Of a DNA stretch of 64,000 nucleotides, positions 44,804 through 57,499 are shown one piece after another (position 1 is the stretch's first letter; each line of letters opens with the position of its first letter). The notes under the pieces are model-generated. The model was given only the letters and a program-made list of their open reading frames with translations, did no database searches and was not told where the DNA came from. The DNA is from Parelaphostrongylus tenuis (taxonomy: Eukaryota > Nematoda > Chromadorea > Rhabditida > Metastrongylidae). The stretch covers positions 62,001-126,000 of the forward strand of contig JAHQIW010004388.1 of NCBI GenBank assembly GCA_019055375.1, given 5' to 3'. The position numbers were made by a program, and so were the translations under genes.

Positions 44804-47560
44804 GCGGACCTTCCCCTTGAGGGATCCCGCCCTGTTAATCGCGAGGGCACATGGCGCGTACCTAGGTGGTGAGTAAGAGAATAAAAGAGAACCAAAAGCG
44901 ACCGTGTGCTTCCCAGAGGCGCAGGTGGATTCAAGAAACAAGATCCCTGCTTCTGCAGCGCCAATTTGACAAAAACTCTATTTCTTAGAGTCACGTCGGC
45001 CAAAGGCCTGCAATCAAGCGGCTGGGAAGTACATGGGAGGCGGTTAGGAGTCGCCTCCAACAAATAAACTCCTGCCGCTCCTCCAAGAGAGGCTGGCAAG
45101 CTACTCGTGATTACCCAGCCCCCACGTTTAGAGCCTGGCAATCTATACGTTGGGTACCAAAATGCCAAAAACGGTAATAAATACGGGCCTCATCCCCCTG
45201 ACCCCTAAGGAGCCCCTGCTATGGCAGCGCCAGGTACGACGAGTACGGAAAGGCTGCTAACATTTCAGGGCCAAACTAGGATACCAAGATCGAAACGGAC
45301 TAAAATGACGAACTGTAACTACAATGCAAGAACCCTTGCTCACGAATCCGCTGCGGAAGATCTACTAATTCAAGCAAGAAGAATAAGATACGACGTCGCT
45401 GGCCTGGCTGAGACGAGAAGGCGCCATCCTTTTCACGCTGTTTATGACACAGGAGAAGAACGGCTCCTTGGAACATGCGATAGCAGAGGTGTCGGCGGCG
45501 TTGGCATCCTCGTCACATCGAATTTGGCCGTGAACATCGATTTATTAAAAAAAACTAACAACCCGTATAGGAGGATTACGGTTGAAACGATGTGGTTTTA
45601 CGCCGTCTTTGACCATCCTCGTTACTTACGCACCAACATCAAGCTATGACGAAGACGAAGTTTAAGCGTTCTATATGGACTTCGAAAAATTCTTCAGAGA
45701 AGGTCATACATTCTTCAAGGTCATCGTCGCATATTTTAACCTAGAAATTGGACCTAGAAAACGTCTGAAGAACGTCACATAGGGGCTCACGGACTAGAAT
45801 GGAGTGAGCAGGGTGAAAGGCTATTTGAGTTCATCATGACGACCCAAACCATGCATGGTAACTCACAATTCCAAAAGCCTCACTTTCAGTGATGGATGTG
45901 GGAATCTCCCAGTGGAGAGTACCATAACGAAATAGACCACATCTTAGTAAATCGAAGGTTTCATCTGACCGATGTCGCTGTTGTTCCTAAGTTCTGCAAG
46001 GGATCAGACCATCGCCTTCTTCGCGCAACGCTCCGTTTTTCGCGGAGAGGAGAGAAAGCCTCTAAATCCAAACAACGAAGTCCCAGAACTACCATAAACT
46101 GAGATGTATTCAAATCACTACTCGACTCTTGGGAAGATACCGCTGTCGACAACATCGACGAAGAATACGATCGGCTCGTTGAATATCTTCACATCAGCGC
46201 TATGAAAGCCGAGAATCCTAAGGTCACGAAGAAACGTTTGTCTCCGCAGACACTCGAGCTGGTACGTTAACGTGGATTCGCACGAGCTACAGGCAAACAA
46301 AATTTTATGTCCGAACTTGCAAAACGCTGCAAAGAAGCGATAAAAGAGGACCTCAAAGAGCGAAGAGCAGCGGTTATAGCAGAAGCTGCAGAAGCTGGAA
46401 GAGCATTCGCAAAACCCAGCGAGGCTTCGCCAACTATAAGATCAAAATAATTACATCCCGATACCCTGACGGGACACTTACAGTTTCGAAAAGGGCTATG
46501 GAGAGAATCATCCACCAATACTACTTGGATCTCTTCGCTAGCCATGTCCTCTTATCATCATAAAAATTGAAAGAGGACGAATATATCGCTCCACAGGTCC
46601 ACCCTTCCGAAATCCGACATGCTACATCGTCGGTGAAGAACATTACATCACTCAGTCCAAAGAGGATTAGACCACAACACCTGAAGAACCTACCGCCAGT
46701 CCTCATCAACACCCTGGCTCGGCTCTTCACTCGTTACCTATCAGAATGCAAGGTTTCCATTCAATGCAAAACCAGCAAGACCGTAATGTTGTTCAAAAAG
46801 GGAGACCTTCACGACATAGGCAATTATCGCCCAATCTGCTTGCTGTCCGTTGTCTATAAACTCTTTATCCGAGTCATCCTAAACAGGATTGACAGAACAC
46901 TGGACGAAGGACAGCCATGCGAACAAGCAGGGCTTCGGAAGCGATTTAGCATAGACTATATCCACACGATTACAAGACTCATTGGAGTTTCATGAGAATA
47001 CAAGCAACCAGTCTGTCTCACTTTAATCGATATCTAGAAAGCCTTTGATTCATTGGAAACAGAAGTGGTTATAGAGGCTCTGGATAAGCAAGGCATCCCT
47101 ACTCGGTACATAATGATCCTTCGTAAGCTTTATAAAGATTTCACGACAAAAATATCTCCATTGTACAGCAACATCACCATTGACGTAAGAAGAGGATTTC
47201 GACAAGGCGATACATTTTCGCCAAAACTATTCACTGCCACCCTATAAACGTCATGCGAACATTAGAATGGGAAGATATGGGAGTGAAAATTGACGGTCGC
47301 GTTGCTGACGATATCGTTCTCATAACATCAAACATCAGCCAAGCGGAGCGAATGTTGACCGATTTTGGTAACGCCTGTGGAAAGATTGGTCTTCAACTAA
47401 AGCTTACGAAAACGATGTTCATGAGGAACGGATGTGTTTTGAATGCCCCATTCACGCTCAACGGAACGAAAATTTCCGAATGCTCCAGTTACGTCTATCT
47501 AGGTCGTGGCATTCGAATAATGATTAACGATGATTTCCTAACCTGAAAAGTTGTAACGCT
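44804..47560 (+). mobile_element. RTE-type non-LTR retrotransposon, 5' region kept, 3' end missing
   Basis: After a GC-richer 5' leader (44804-45300) the plus strand encodes, over several frames, an AP-type endonuclease (CNYNARTLAHESAAEDLL, GLAETRRRHPF, CDSRGVGGVG, TYAPTSSYDEDE, EIDHILV, SDHRLLRATL) and a reverse transcriptase (RIRPQHLKNLPPVL, YRPICLLSVVYKLF, RGFRQGDTFSPK, and ADDIVLI at about 47301-47320). The GDFN-type catalytic block reads AYFN and about six residues before ADD are deleted. A frameshift near 45590 and at least five in-frame stops make it dead. The sequence ends at the thumb region (YVYLGR, 47490-47510) without the usual C-terminus. Clade from recognised motifs. Confidence 0.85.
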
Positions 47561-48540
47561 TGACATGTTGATCATACTGAGAGAACAATGTTTGGTTTAG
47601 TAAGAGCAAAAATAGTTGATGAACGCAAGAAAACTTTTAAGTCCTCGATGGTTGCGCGAATTTCGGAATTGTTGAATTGTTATTCATAGTAAGTGGAAGA
47701 GAATCGTCGTCGTCCACGGCTATGTATATTCTGGTGTGACGACTCTGTCTCCTACACGTAGTATTGAAATAAATTCGGGAATCGCTTCGGTGCGGATACT
47801 TTAATTCTCTAGTAATTTGATGAAAATGCTTATAGAAACTGATGTACCCGTCTTAAAACTTTTTTGTGCAAAACTAAGAGCTGAATGAATAGTGGAGTTG
47901 AGACGGATCGGTACAGACTCCTGATAGCCGCTGACAGGTGAATGTTTGCAGATGCCAGTTTGTGGGATTGCATCAGTCCACATTGCTGACGTTCCCGTCG
48001 AGTTCGCAATACTTTCAGTCTGACTTCAATATCCGTTTCAACTCCACACCTTATGATGGATGAGTTTAACAGGTACGGTACTGACTTTTCAGCTCATGCA
48101 ACCCGCCTATTTTTCTAGCTCTGTGATTTTTGCATCTCATTCTAATCTGCTCTTACGCTTACTGAGAAACAAAATAAACATCTATGATTGAAGGAATAAG
48201 TTGATCAGGAAGTAGAAAATTTCTTCGGTTTATGACTCTTTTTATCGCGTTCATATCCATGCAGCTTGGGCAACTGATGCCCAACTGACTATTACCTAAT
48301 CTGACCTTTTATATTTAATTTGGTAACTACATGTTATAGATAGCACAACCGTAGTGTGAGACATCTTATAACTCGTTATGGAATGCGAAACTCTTATTCC
48401 TGAGTTAAAAAATTCCGCTTTACACTATCTAGGGTTTTACAAGTGCGTCTGTAAATTCCAGAAATAGAGGTCGTTTCAGCATAACAAATGAAGCAACCGA
48501 AACGATATGTTTTGATAATAATTATACTCTGTATATTCTG
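47561..48540. other. Intergenic, nothing recognised
   Basis: No protein-like frame, repeat or RNA feature seen. Confidence 0.45.
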
Positions 48541-48555
48541 CTTCGCAATCCGTCA

Positions 48556-48562
48556 TATAAAT
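48556..48562 (+). promoter_or_regulatory. TATA box before the small peptide gene
   Basis: TATAAAT, 35-41 bases upstream of the ATG at 48597; spacing resembles the MSP promoter. Confidence 0.3.
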
Positions 48563-48596
48563 GACTTTTATACTGGCGAAACTAAGGGTTTCTTTG

Positions 48597-48803
48597 ATGG
48601 CTGGCCCAATATTTTTTTTTTTGATTTTCTTGGCTCTCAACGTCCCCAACATTTATGATTTACAGGTGACACTTGTAGAAGAAGGAATGTGGAGTGGACA
48701 ATCGCGTCACAAAATCGATTATCCTATGCTCAAAAATATTGAAAATGGCTTTAGTGTGTTATGTTTGAGCAACTCAAGGAGAATGAAGAGGAACAATTTT
48801 TAG
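48597..48803 (+). CDS. Possible small secreted peptide
   Basis: A 68-codon ORF starting MAGPIFFFLIFLALNVPNIY has a typical signal-peptide shape: a short start, then a hydrophobic core of about 13 residues. The remainder (VTLVEEGMWSGQSRHKIDYP, then NIENGFSVLCLSNSRRMKRN) is hydrophilic with one Cys and basic pairs near the end. The frame is also open from an ATG at 48561; the later start is chosen because it places the hydrophobic core at the N-terminus. A TATA box precedes it and AATAAA follows 65 bases after the stop. A TTTACAG acceptor inside (about 48660-48666) means the downstream part could instead be an exon of another gene. Family not recognised. Confidence 0.36.
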   Translation: MAGPIFFFLIFLALNVPNIYDLQVTLVEEGMWSGQSRHKIDYPMLKNIENGFSVLCLSNSRRMKRNNF

Positions 48804-48867
48804 CTATAAGCACTGAAAAGCCTTGAGTTTGTTGTCCTGAAATGTCTCTGTGAAGTTGTACCACTGA

Positions 48868-48873
48868 AATAAA
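48868..48873 (+). promoter_or_regulatory. Poly(A) signal after the small peptide ORF
   Basis: AATAAA 65 bases downstream of the stop codon at 48803. Confidence 0.35.
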
Positions 48874-51800
48874 GTCTTGGTGCATCTACATTGTGTTGCG
48901 TTGAATAAGCTACTTCTCGAGTGCCCATCTCACTATGGTAAATGAATTATTCAAAAATAAATGGTTGTGATCCTGTGCTGAGGAGTATAGGATTTAGCAA
49001 CGTAGTCAATACATTCTCTGAGGGAATTTAAATTACATTATTCTACAAACGTATGAAAGCCTCTGATGTACCAAATGAAGGAAGTTAAACGAGGAGCATT
49101 TGCATTATACACAAATCCATATTCGAACAGTTAATCTTGAGACGAGTCTTGTGGGAACTAATACTTTTGAAAGAAGAGTTGAAAAATTTTCTGGTGGCAG
49201 TCATCGGCTTTGGTACTGGCGAAGAGGTATTCCTTCTCGATTTTTGATAGGAGACGGCAATTCATGACTGTCGTCCACTTTTAGTCGTGACATTGGATGG
49301 AAATGACCAACTCAGCCTTAATTACCCTCTCGCAACCATCCATCAATGTTTCGTCTTTAAGAACACTTCAAGTGTTGCTAAGGTAATAAACCATGAATGA
49401 AAGCTGTTCCATTCTGCCTATGAAGTGTGCATGTTTCAGTTTGATATGCTACACCTTTAGTGACATACATCCTCATCACGAATAAAGTGTTCGTGCGCGT
49501 CCAAATACAATGTGCTAAGTGGCCAAAAACCTAATTAAAAGTGAGCCAATGTAGAGAATCACTGCATCTTAACAACATCAAAATCACATCAACGAAGGCG
49601 ATGTAAGTGTTGATAATTGAAAACTTTTGTATTGCACCAATCCAGTTTTTGCAACACGTTATCCAGAATGGCTTTGAATATTTAATATAATCTCTTCGCA
49701 TGCCTTTCTTAATGTCAGTGGTAATGCCATTGTAAAATGGAGTAATTCTGACGGTGAAGTGAACTCAGGAGGAATGCGCCAGTTGTCTAGAGCTTCGATG
49801 ATTTTCTGTGATAAAAATGATTTTTAAGTCGATATTCAAAACAGAAGGCATTTTTTACCTTCTAAATAGCTCAGTGCCATTCCTATCTGTGTGCATTTCA
49901 TCGTGTTGTATCGTTTTCGAAGCTCAGCTTTCGTCTTCTGGTCACAGAAACAATGTCTCAATTGTTTCTCATTCTCAAAGCAGTTCAGATTCCAATCAGG
50001 AGCGTGGGAAGTAAATGTTGCTGATGAAAACCAACAACAGCTTCATCAGATTTTCTAAACTAAATGTGTCACAGTCTCTCAGGACTATTCACCTAAGAGA
50101 CAACTAAACTTATAGAGCATGCTGGGACTATGCAACCGTATTCCTAGTACAGTCCAAACGATTATATTGCGACTTCCTTCAAAAATCAATACAGTCTGGT
50201 AGAATTTTTTAAGCCTTTCAAGAGGTCTGGTGTAATATCTCTAGCTGAACGTACGTTTGGGCTTTCTAGCGACCTTCATGGGTACCACACGCCTTTCGGT
50301 CTATTTCTACAGCTAATGGTAGCGGCGCCAAACATGTATTATTTTGACTCACTTGGAAGGGCCACTTTATATTGCTGTCTAGAGTGACTGTCAGTCAATG
50401 GCTCTCGGCTGATTAGAACCGGATTTAGTAATGCCTTCTAATCAACTATTTTAGGACCTCGCTTAAAATTCAATATAGTCTGGCAGAATTTATTTCCTTA
50501 AATAGTGCGATGAGAACGGGACATGGCCCCTGCTGGCCAGGAGAAGAAGTGGTAGGGTCACACCCTTCATTACCGATTTCATTAGCACAACATTTCTGTA
50601 CGGTAGCCAGTTCAGTAAATCTTCGGGAGCTGTTTGTTTGCGCGCAAAGTGAATCTGATTCATCACCGCGAAAAAAGTACTCGATTACAAGTATATTTGT
50701 GTAGACTCTTTCTTGGTATTCTTCTTCTTTTCCCTTTCTAAGGCTTAATTTCCTCGCTGATTCACAGCTGATTAAGTGAACAGATCTTATTGTTTATATT
50801 GTTCTTAATAAAGCTATCTTTTCGAAAGTGTTCCAGTAAAGAGGATCAAATCAAATGAGATGCCACGAATGAATTATCGCACACATGGACTAGCTGGTCT
50901 TTTGAATTCTATTTTATCACTACTGCAGTGTCTATAGTGTTGATGCTAAAAGCGTTGAAGTGATTCGATGCATTAACTCAAGGACGAGTCCATTTTCTGG
51001 TTCTTCCAACGATTTCTATCAAAGATCGAAATTGAATTTGTCGCCCACCAATACTATACAGCCAGTTATATGCTCTTTATTTCGATGACATCATCGATTT
51101 TTATTCTATTCGCTCTTAGTACTGACCTGCTGAAGTATCCATTTGCTCACAATCTAAAGATTGGGGTTCTCTTTAATATTTTCATAGCATTTTCCCTGTT
51201 TCGGGAAAGGTTTCATAACAAAAGTCGTGTAATAATGAAAAGCATGGACGCCGTTGCGCAGTGAGGATAGATGTCGACTTTGTCTGCTCAGAATCATGTC
51301 TGCTTATTCGCTGGAAGCTTCTTCCTCTCATTCAAGCTGCTTTTATGTTCGATCAGTTGACAGGGATTGTACGTAAGGAAGAAGCTGGCTAGCTGAGCTC
51401 TATGAATATTCTAGCCAGAAATTGCCGATTTTGATTGGCACGCAATTTGAATTTTGGTCAAGCTACCTTAGTCTTAGTAATATTCCGACAATACTGCAAA
51501 AGAAACGAATATGGGCATCACAGTAGATGACATTCATTACTAAGTTGCCATATTATTGTGAATTGTTTGCAACATTTGAGGTAGTGACAAAAACTTGTGG
51601 CAGTGCCAGGGCAATCACTACTTAAGTAACAATTGATCGCAGCTGAGTAGAATCATAAGACGGTATTTCATCCAAATGGGAAGCAGGAGTCACATGATTC
51701 TTGGAAAATAAGCTATTGAAGTGTCATATATCACTTATCACCTTTCCTACTTGCGTTAACAATTTTTGTCCATTCAATAGTACATGAGCACTCTCTTGCC

Positions 51801-53090
51801 ATATTTATTCCAAAAACTCGATTTCATTGTCATTTGGTCAACAAATCGTAATACATGTCTTACGGACAAACTTCGCAGAAGACGGTGATTGCTTTGCGAA
51901 TTTGAAAATGGTCCCTGTACTTGAGAGAATGCAATGATCAAATGAAACTTCGCTGTTTCTTCTAATGAGGCTAGCCACAAGACATGAAAAACGGTTCGTA
52001 GGCTCTACTTTGGTGCTGACACAAAGAAGCGTTTGTGATTTGAGGAGCACCATACTACGACAAATGATGTTTCAGCAGGCATCTCAACTTCGACTCAACG
52101 CCAGCAATTGCATAGGTATTAAGATTTTCGCACTGTTCATTGCATTATACTGAGCCATTATCCCATGTATTTTCAAGTGCTTCGCGATAATGAGGTTTAT
52201 GGAGGTATTCACTACGATTGAAAAGATAGTCTACATCTTTTGCTTTTTTCATGTTTCTCAAACTATTTACGCAATAAAGCCGCTGTGCAACTACGGAATA
52301 TTGAAGCTTTTGTCTTTCTACTTGAAATCCCCACTATCTCCTCATACTATCAGGCATATCTCATGTTGATCGTGCATTGCTCCATGTATGCGACTTCATT
52401 GATGTCGTGGCCGTTTATCCACACATAGCTAATATCCGCAAGGCATCCAACATGACATGTCCCAATGACCTTGTGACATTTCCGCCAATCCCAGGCCAAA
52501 GTAGTCCCACTCCACTCATCTGCACTCTGCCGGCGTTAACTTTTCCTGTTCTCTACTCGATACCGTAAACTCCAGTTGCTGAGCTTTTCCATCATATAAG
52601 CACCAGTTACATAATAGGTCTGTAGATTTACAATACACCATGAATCTACAGTAGAGACCTCTGTGTTATTGCAAGATCAGCTTGTATTACACATAACTGT
52701 AGACCAGGCTACTGTATACATTGTGTGCACAATTACTGAATCCCTTGTAGTTGCTAGCTATGTCTTAATATTATTAAATAAAAACTAAATCACTCAATTT
52801 TGAGATTACAAACTGCAAAGCTACAAAACCCCCTCGTGGTAGGTATGAAGAGCAGAAGCACACAACAACACAAGCTGAATAAAATAGAGTGTGTTGAAGG
52901 CTTGTGAAAAATTCAGCCTAATCAATACCCTAGGCGCTAAGTTTTAGTTGCTCATTTGAAGGTTCTGTCTTCATAACGTAATGTAACTGAATATGATAAA
53001 AAAGCCTTCACGATAAGACACAACGACCGAGCTTGATTTTTTCGCAGCGGAACGACGAATTCTTTGAACGAGTTGGAAACTACTTAGACT
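48874..53090. other. Long gene-poor stretch
   Basis: A weak direct repeat (CAATACAGTCTGGTAGAATT near 50190; CAATATAGTCTGGCAGAATT near 50472) and a small hairpin at 52616-52661. Several 60-70 codon frames (49808, 50510, 51070, 52377) have no family, splice support or promoter. No gene is supported. Confidence 0.4.
52616..52661 (+). other. Small hairpin
   Basis: AGGTCTGTAGATT pairs with AATCTAC and AGAGACCT across a loop of about 14 bases, giving about 13 pairs with one bulge. Too short and unsupported to call a microRNA. Confidence 0.3.
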
Positions 53091-53279
53091 TATGAAAAAG
53101 ACTTTCATCTATGATTATACATTACCAATAATCACATTTATTGCGCGGTTTCTGGAACTTCTTGCAATCGCCTCACTTCCTCACCACCAAAGAAGTCTTC
53201 AAACATTTTGTGTGTTCTTTACTTGCTACTTGAAGATTTTTGTCCTCGTTATGAATACTGCAGAATGCTTTCCGAGACG

Positions 53280-53741
53280 ATTCTCTTTGCGATCTCCCGC
53301 ATATGTTCGATTATGTGTACTTAAGTATATACAGGTACAATTTGCCTAATCTCTTGCAAAAGGTGCAGCGAAAAACACGCTGCAACATGAGTAAGTCACT
53401 TTGTTGAGGATGAAAGAACACGTAGATGAGTAGCATAACATTAGGCCATGTACCCCTCTAGTTTCGCACAGGACACAGACGAGTAACGAAGAGGATTTTG
53501 AAGTAGAAGTCACTATTCTTGCACAGAAACATAAAAGATCAGCGCATAAGATTTTAGAAGCGATCTGGATAAGCACCTTCAGTTCAGACATGAACCGCAG
53601 GGAAGAATGCTTCGTAATCGCCCGTGATAAGGGACATTATATAAGGCTGTCATTTTGATGAGGCAGGTTATTTAATTGTCGGTGTGATTCCTTCCCGGTT
53701 GGTCTACACTTGAACAAATCAGCGGTGAATTCATAAAAGGC
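53280..53741 (+). mobile_element. Penelope-like element 3' fragment (GIY-YIG end)
   Basis: Aligns with the GIY-YIG part of the PLE at 3800-6130: ACAATTTGCCTAATCTCTTGC at 53338, then a frame with EEDFEVEVTILAQKHKRSAH, KILEAIWIS and NRREECFVIARD (53480-53630). Stops and frameshifts are present. Its 3' edge coincides with the left boundary of duplication copy 2, where a PLE-type terminal repeat begins. Confidence 0.75.
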
Positions 53742-54464
53742 GGTAAACATAAAAGGGCTGCTTAGTGCTTGATGTAATGAATTGTGTATTTGATGTTTTA
53801 TTCTTTAATGAAGTAATGAAGGTTTCCGGCTGCTTGGACCGCGAAAACATGATCTTTTCAGGCTCTGAAAGAGGCAAAATCGTCAAAATTCTGCCCGTTT
53901 GAATAGATATATTGTAAAAATTCATGATCGGCTCATAAAGACAAAAAAAGGTTCTACCAAAGAATGTCGAAAATAGTAAATGTCTGTTTTGAGAATCACT
54001 ATGCTCACACTTAGGGTTGTTCTGTGGGATACTCTGGAATTCGACAATAAACAACACGTCAACATTTTTCTACACACAGGGATTGTGTGGGAAGGAAACG
54101 AATCTTAAATATGCTCGTTCCCGCACGAACATTGGAAACGGGCTGCCTAAGTATGCCACTATTTAATGCCCTATGTATTCAGTTGCCTTCTTCTATTCAA
54201 CTATTTCTCTTCAAACGTCAACGAATTTCTCGTGCCGAAATGTAGCCATCTTTTGCTTTGTTATTGCTCTCGATTCCGTTTTTGGGGTGTAAAATAGTTC
54301 TTCCAACACTCCAAGTACAACACATTTATCTCACATTTTCTATTCAAGCATTTGACATACTGACAGAAAATGTCAGTAGTGTTCAAAATAGCTACAATTT
54401 CACACACTAAAAAAACAGAACAATTGTGTAGTCTTATACATAAGTATAAAATAGTATTTGATGG

Positions 54465-54740
54465 GTAAGGTGCATTACGAGCCTATGTGATCTCCTTCCG
54501 CTGTTCTCCACTTGAATTATTCGGTGGGACACATATAAAAAGGGATGAGTATGGATTTTGTGCTAAATGAGAATTGATGTCGAGGTCTGGTGATTTTTTA
54601 AAGGGATAATGGAGGTATTGGACTGATTGGATTGCTTGAGAATTTGATCTTTCCAGGCTCTGAAGAAGGCGAACTGTCGAAACGTCAGCTGTCAATTAAA
54701 GTTTAATGTAACACCTCGTGTTTGGCTTGAAGAAGAAAAT
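54465..54740 (+). repeat. PLE-type terminal repeat with TATA box and hammerhead-like motif (copy 2)
   Basis: Homologous to 38265-38540: CACATATAAAAAGGG then, at 54655-54693, AGGCT-CTGAAGA-A-GGCGAACTGTC-GAAACGTC-AGCT. The best kept of the PLE-type motifs: all core bases, GGC/GTC stem II, palindromic ACGT and GCT/AGC stem I; the extra A after the core remains. Confidence 0.5.
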
Positions 54741-54939
54741 GAGGAAGTATAATGAATCTCGCCGAGATCAATAGACAGTCGGTCTTGGGAAATACTGAAA
54801 AGACATTTTTATAACCGAAACGACATCGCTGATAGTACGCACTGTGCATACATTCGAATTTTAGTTGTATGAAAATAAAATTCTAAACCTTAAGCATAAA
54901 ACATTCGGCAAGTAAATACCATATAAGCAGTACTCCTCA

Positions 54940-55620
54940 AGTGGGACTGCAGTTCTTCTGTAATTGTTCATATTCCTGCTGGAACTTTTCTTCTGTGCAT
55001 CGGTTATTATCTGAAAGTAATTGTCTTTCTAAATTCTTTTACTTCCGTCATGTTTACATGTCAGCTTTGTTCTGAACGTAGATTTTCGGCTCTGTGTGAA
55101 TCAAGCGATTAGTTTGCTAGCGTAATAATTTCTTGAACGCTTACGTTGGCAGTCATGTTGATAATGAAAAGCAAGGAGATACAAAATCTAATTTGGGTCC
55201 ACAATGGTGAACGTCTGAATTTCATTTGTGAAATCTGCTCCTTTCTACCTTTTCAGTTGAGTTTAGAGCTATTTCTTACTACAACATTCTGCTACATATA
55301 ACAAATGTTATTATTTCAATATAGATAACAGCCTAAACGATTTTTGAGAAATACTTACGGGTGATTCGGCAGTAAGTGGCCGGTACTGTTCACATCAAGG
55401 TTTTCCATATTTGGTGGCATTGCACAGCATGATAATGCTCTTGCAGTTTTGCTGCCATATCGTGCTCCAAAAATCGTCGCTCGTTTTATTTATGAGACCC
55501 TAAATCAAATTTGCATAAGTGGTAATACCATTTCCTCGTGTTTGTTATACTATTGATGCAGCTTTGGTACCTGTACAACTACATCCAGTGTAGAGGTTGC
55601 TTGGGACGATAGCCAATTTT
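54940..55620 (-). pseudogene. Protein tyrosine phosphatase fragment (copy 2)
   Basis: The duplicate of 38740-39440. The main exon reads GLINKTSDDFWSTIWQQ, NCKSIIMLCNAT, KYGKP, a stop, then CEQYRPLTAESP and a GTAAGT donor. The stop lies at a codon that is AGG in copy 1, while copy 1 has a stop where this copy has GAA. Both were therefore broken independently. Confidence 0.6.
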
Positions 55621-56909
55621 TTTTCCATGTGTGCATTAGAAAATTTGTTTGTTTTTGAAATTTATCAAGTATAGAAAACACATTTTCCCAAATTACATCA
55701 GACATCTTTGCTTTGGATGTTTCATAAGCATAGTAATAAATTTAACACGTAAGCCTCTAGCAGCAAATTATGCAAACGGAAAGTGCATGAATTGTAGTCG
55801 ATGCATATGGTCTACTCTATATCCATCTTATTTATCTAAATTAGTACCCATTACGACTTATACACCAAGCCAACTTTGGTGGACGATTTCTGGCTAACCG
55901 GTCTATACGTATTGTTGACTTATGAGCGATATTTCAGATATTTAACATTTCTCTAATTCACTGTTAAACATCAAAGAAAATTAATGGACACCAGATAAGT
56001 CTCCTTCTTTTCCGTCACAAAGTTTTTGACAACTCTAGAGAGACGTCATGTAATACGGTTAGTATATACTAAGAATTAGATGAATTTGAGAGTAACATTC
56101 GTTCGAAATGATTATTTCAAGAAAACATGGGAAAAGTTGAAGAGGAAATCCACAAGTGTTGACCTTTTTGGATCTCGCATTCGTATTTGTGCCTCTACCG
56201 GTTAGGAAAAAAGGCCTTCAGAAGAAAGAGGAGCTAGTGTCATGCTGTTTAGAACTTCCGCACTTCCATTAGACCAAATCTGCTATCTTTTCCAACAAAA
56301 TGATGCTTCCGTCTATTGTCGACAAAGGGGTTGCTGGTGTGATTATTCATCATGGTTAATCGTTTTTATCGTCATGGACTACAGTAACCTAATATCTTTG
56401 TATGTTGTCAATGTAATTGCCGCTAAATGAATATTGAGAGCTTAGTGAATTGCTGTGATCACATACCTGTGTACAAATGAATTGTCCTGATCCGCTACCT
56501 TTGTCCAGTTCGCATTGATATATTCACAACACCCTTCAGGCCACTTCAATAGAACACATGATGAGTCGATGCACTGGATTTTCTTGATCTGTTGTCAGTC
56601 GTCTTTCTATCTGCGTCCCATCGTCTTGAAAAGTGTTCGCCACAGCTGAATGAATAAATGATGGATTTTACTTTTCTAAATTCAAAATGAATTAATCTGA
56701 TCGGCTCTGATGGAGAGGAAATGCGTCAAAGTATTAGCCGAATGAATTTGTTTGATAACAATTTCGTGATACTGGCTCAGTTAGCAATGAAGATATGATT
56801 GATAAGTAAGTTCAATGTTAGAGGAAGGTCGGTTATCAAATTATTATAAAGCTCTTGCAAGCCGATGATCACACCGACTTCTATAGGATGAATTTTCAAC
56901 GGAAAACAG

Positions 56910-57499
56910 CGTAGCGATAAATGTATTGGCGAAACGGGTAGGCCGCTCTATGCCTGCATAGAAGAACACCTAACTGACAAACGTCTCAATAGACGGAACA
57001 CCCCGTTAGAGATGCGTAGACAACAGAAACACGACGGAGTTGATTTTGAGATCGAAGTCATCACCATCCTTGCGCATGAATAAAAAACATCAGCGCAAAA
57101 AATTCTAGAAGCACTCTGCATTAACACCACCAATCCAACTATTAACCGCAGGAAGGAATGCCTCGTTATCACTCGTGATTTGAGTCAGTAAATAAGACTG
57201 TTGTTTCGATGGGCAAGGTGCATTACGAGCCTATGTGGTCTCCTTCCGGTGATCTCCACTTGAGTCATTCAGTGTAACACATATAAAAAGCGGTGAGTAT
57301 GTTGAGAGTCGATTTTGTGCTTGATGGGATTGATATCTAGGTCTGGTGATTTTTTCTAGAGGAGTAAAGGAGGTGTTTAACTGATTGGATTGCGGACAAT
57401 TTGACCTTTCCAGTCTCCGAAGAAGGCGAACTGCCGAAACGTCAGCTGTCAAATAAAGTTCAATATAATACCTTGTGTTTGGCTCAAAGAAGTAAATTA
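56910..57499 (+). mobile_element. Nested 5'-truncated Penelope-like element with target-site duplication
   Basis: Interrupts duplication copy 2 between GGAAAACAG at 56901-56909 and GGAAAACAG at 57500-57508; copy 1 has the empty site. The insert begins inside the GIY-YIG domain (KCIGETGRPLYACIEEHLTD), runs through DFEIEVITILAHE, a stop, KILEALCINTTN and RRKECLVITRDLSQ, then the terminal repeat with TATAAAAAG (about 57281) and CGAAGAAGGCGAACTGCCGA plus AACGTCAGC (57418-57445). It is the youngest PLE copy and defines the 3' end of the element. Confidence 0.85.

Noticed and set aside
44683..45168. 161-codon minus-strand ORF
   Set aside because: It runs across the junction of a foldback repeat and the 5' leader of the RTE LINE, antisense to the LINE; no coding signature.
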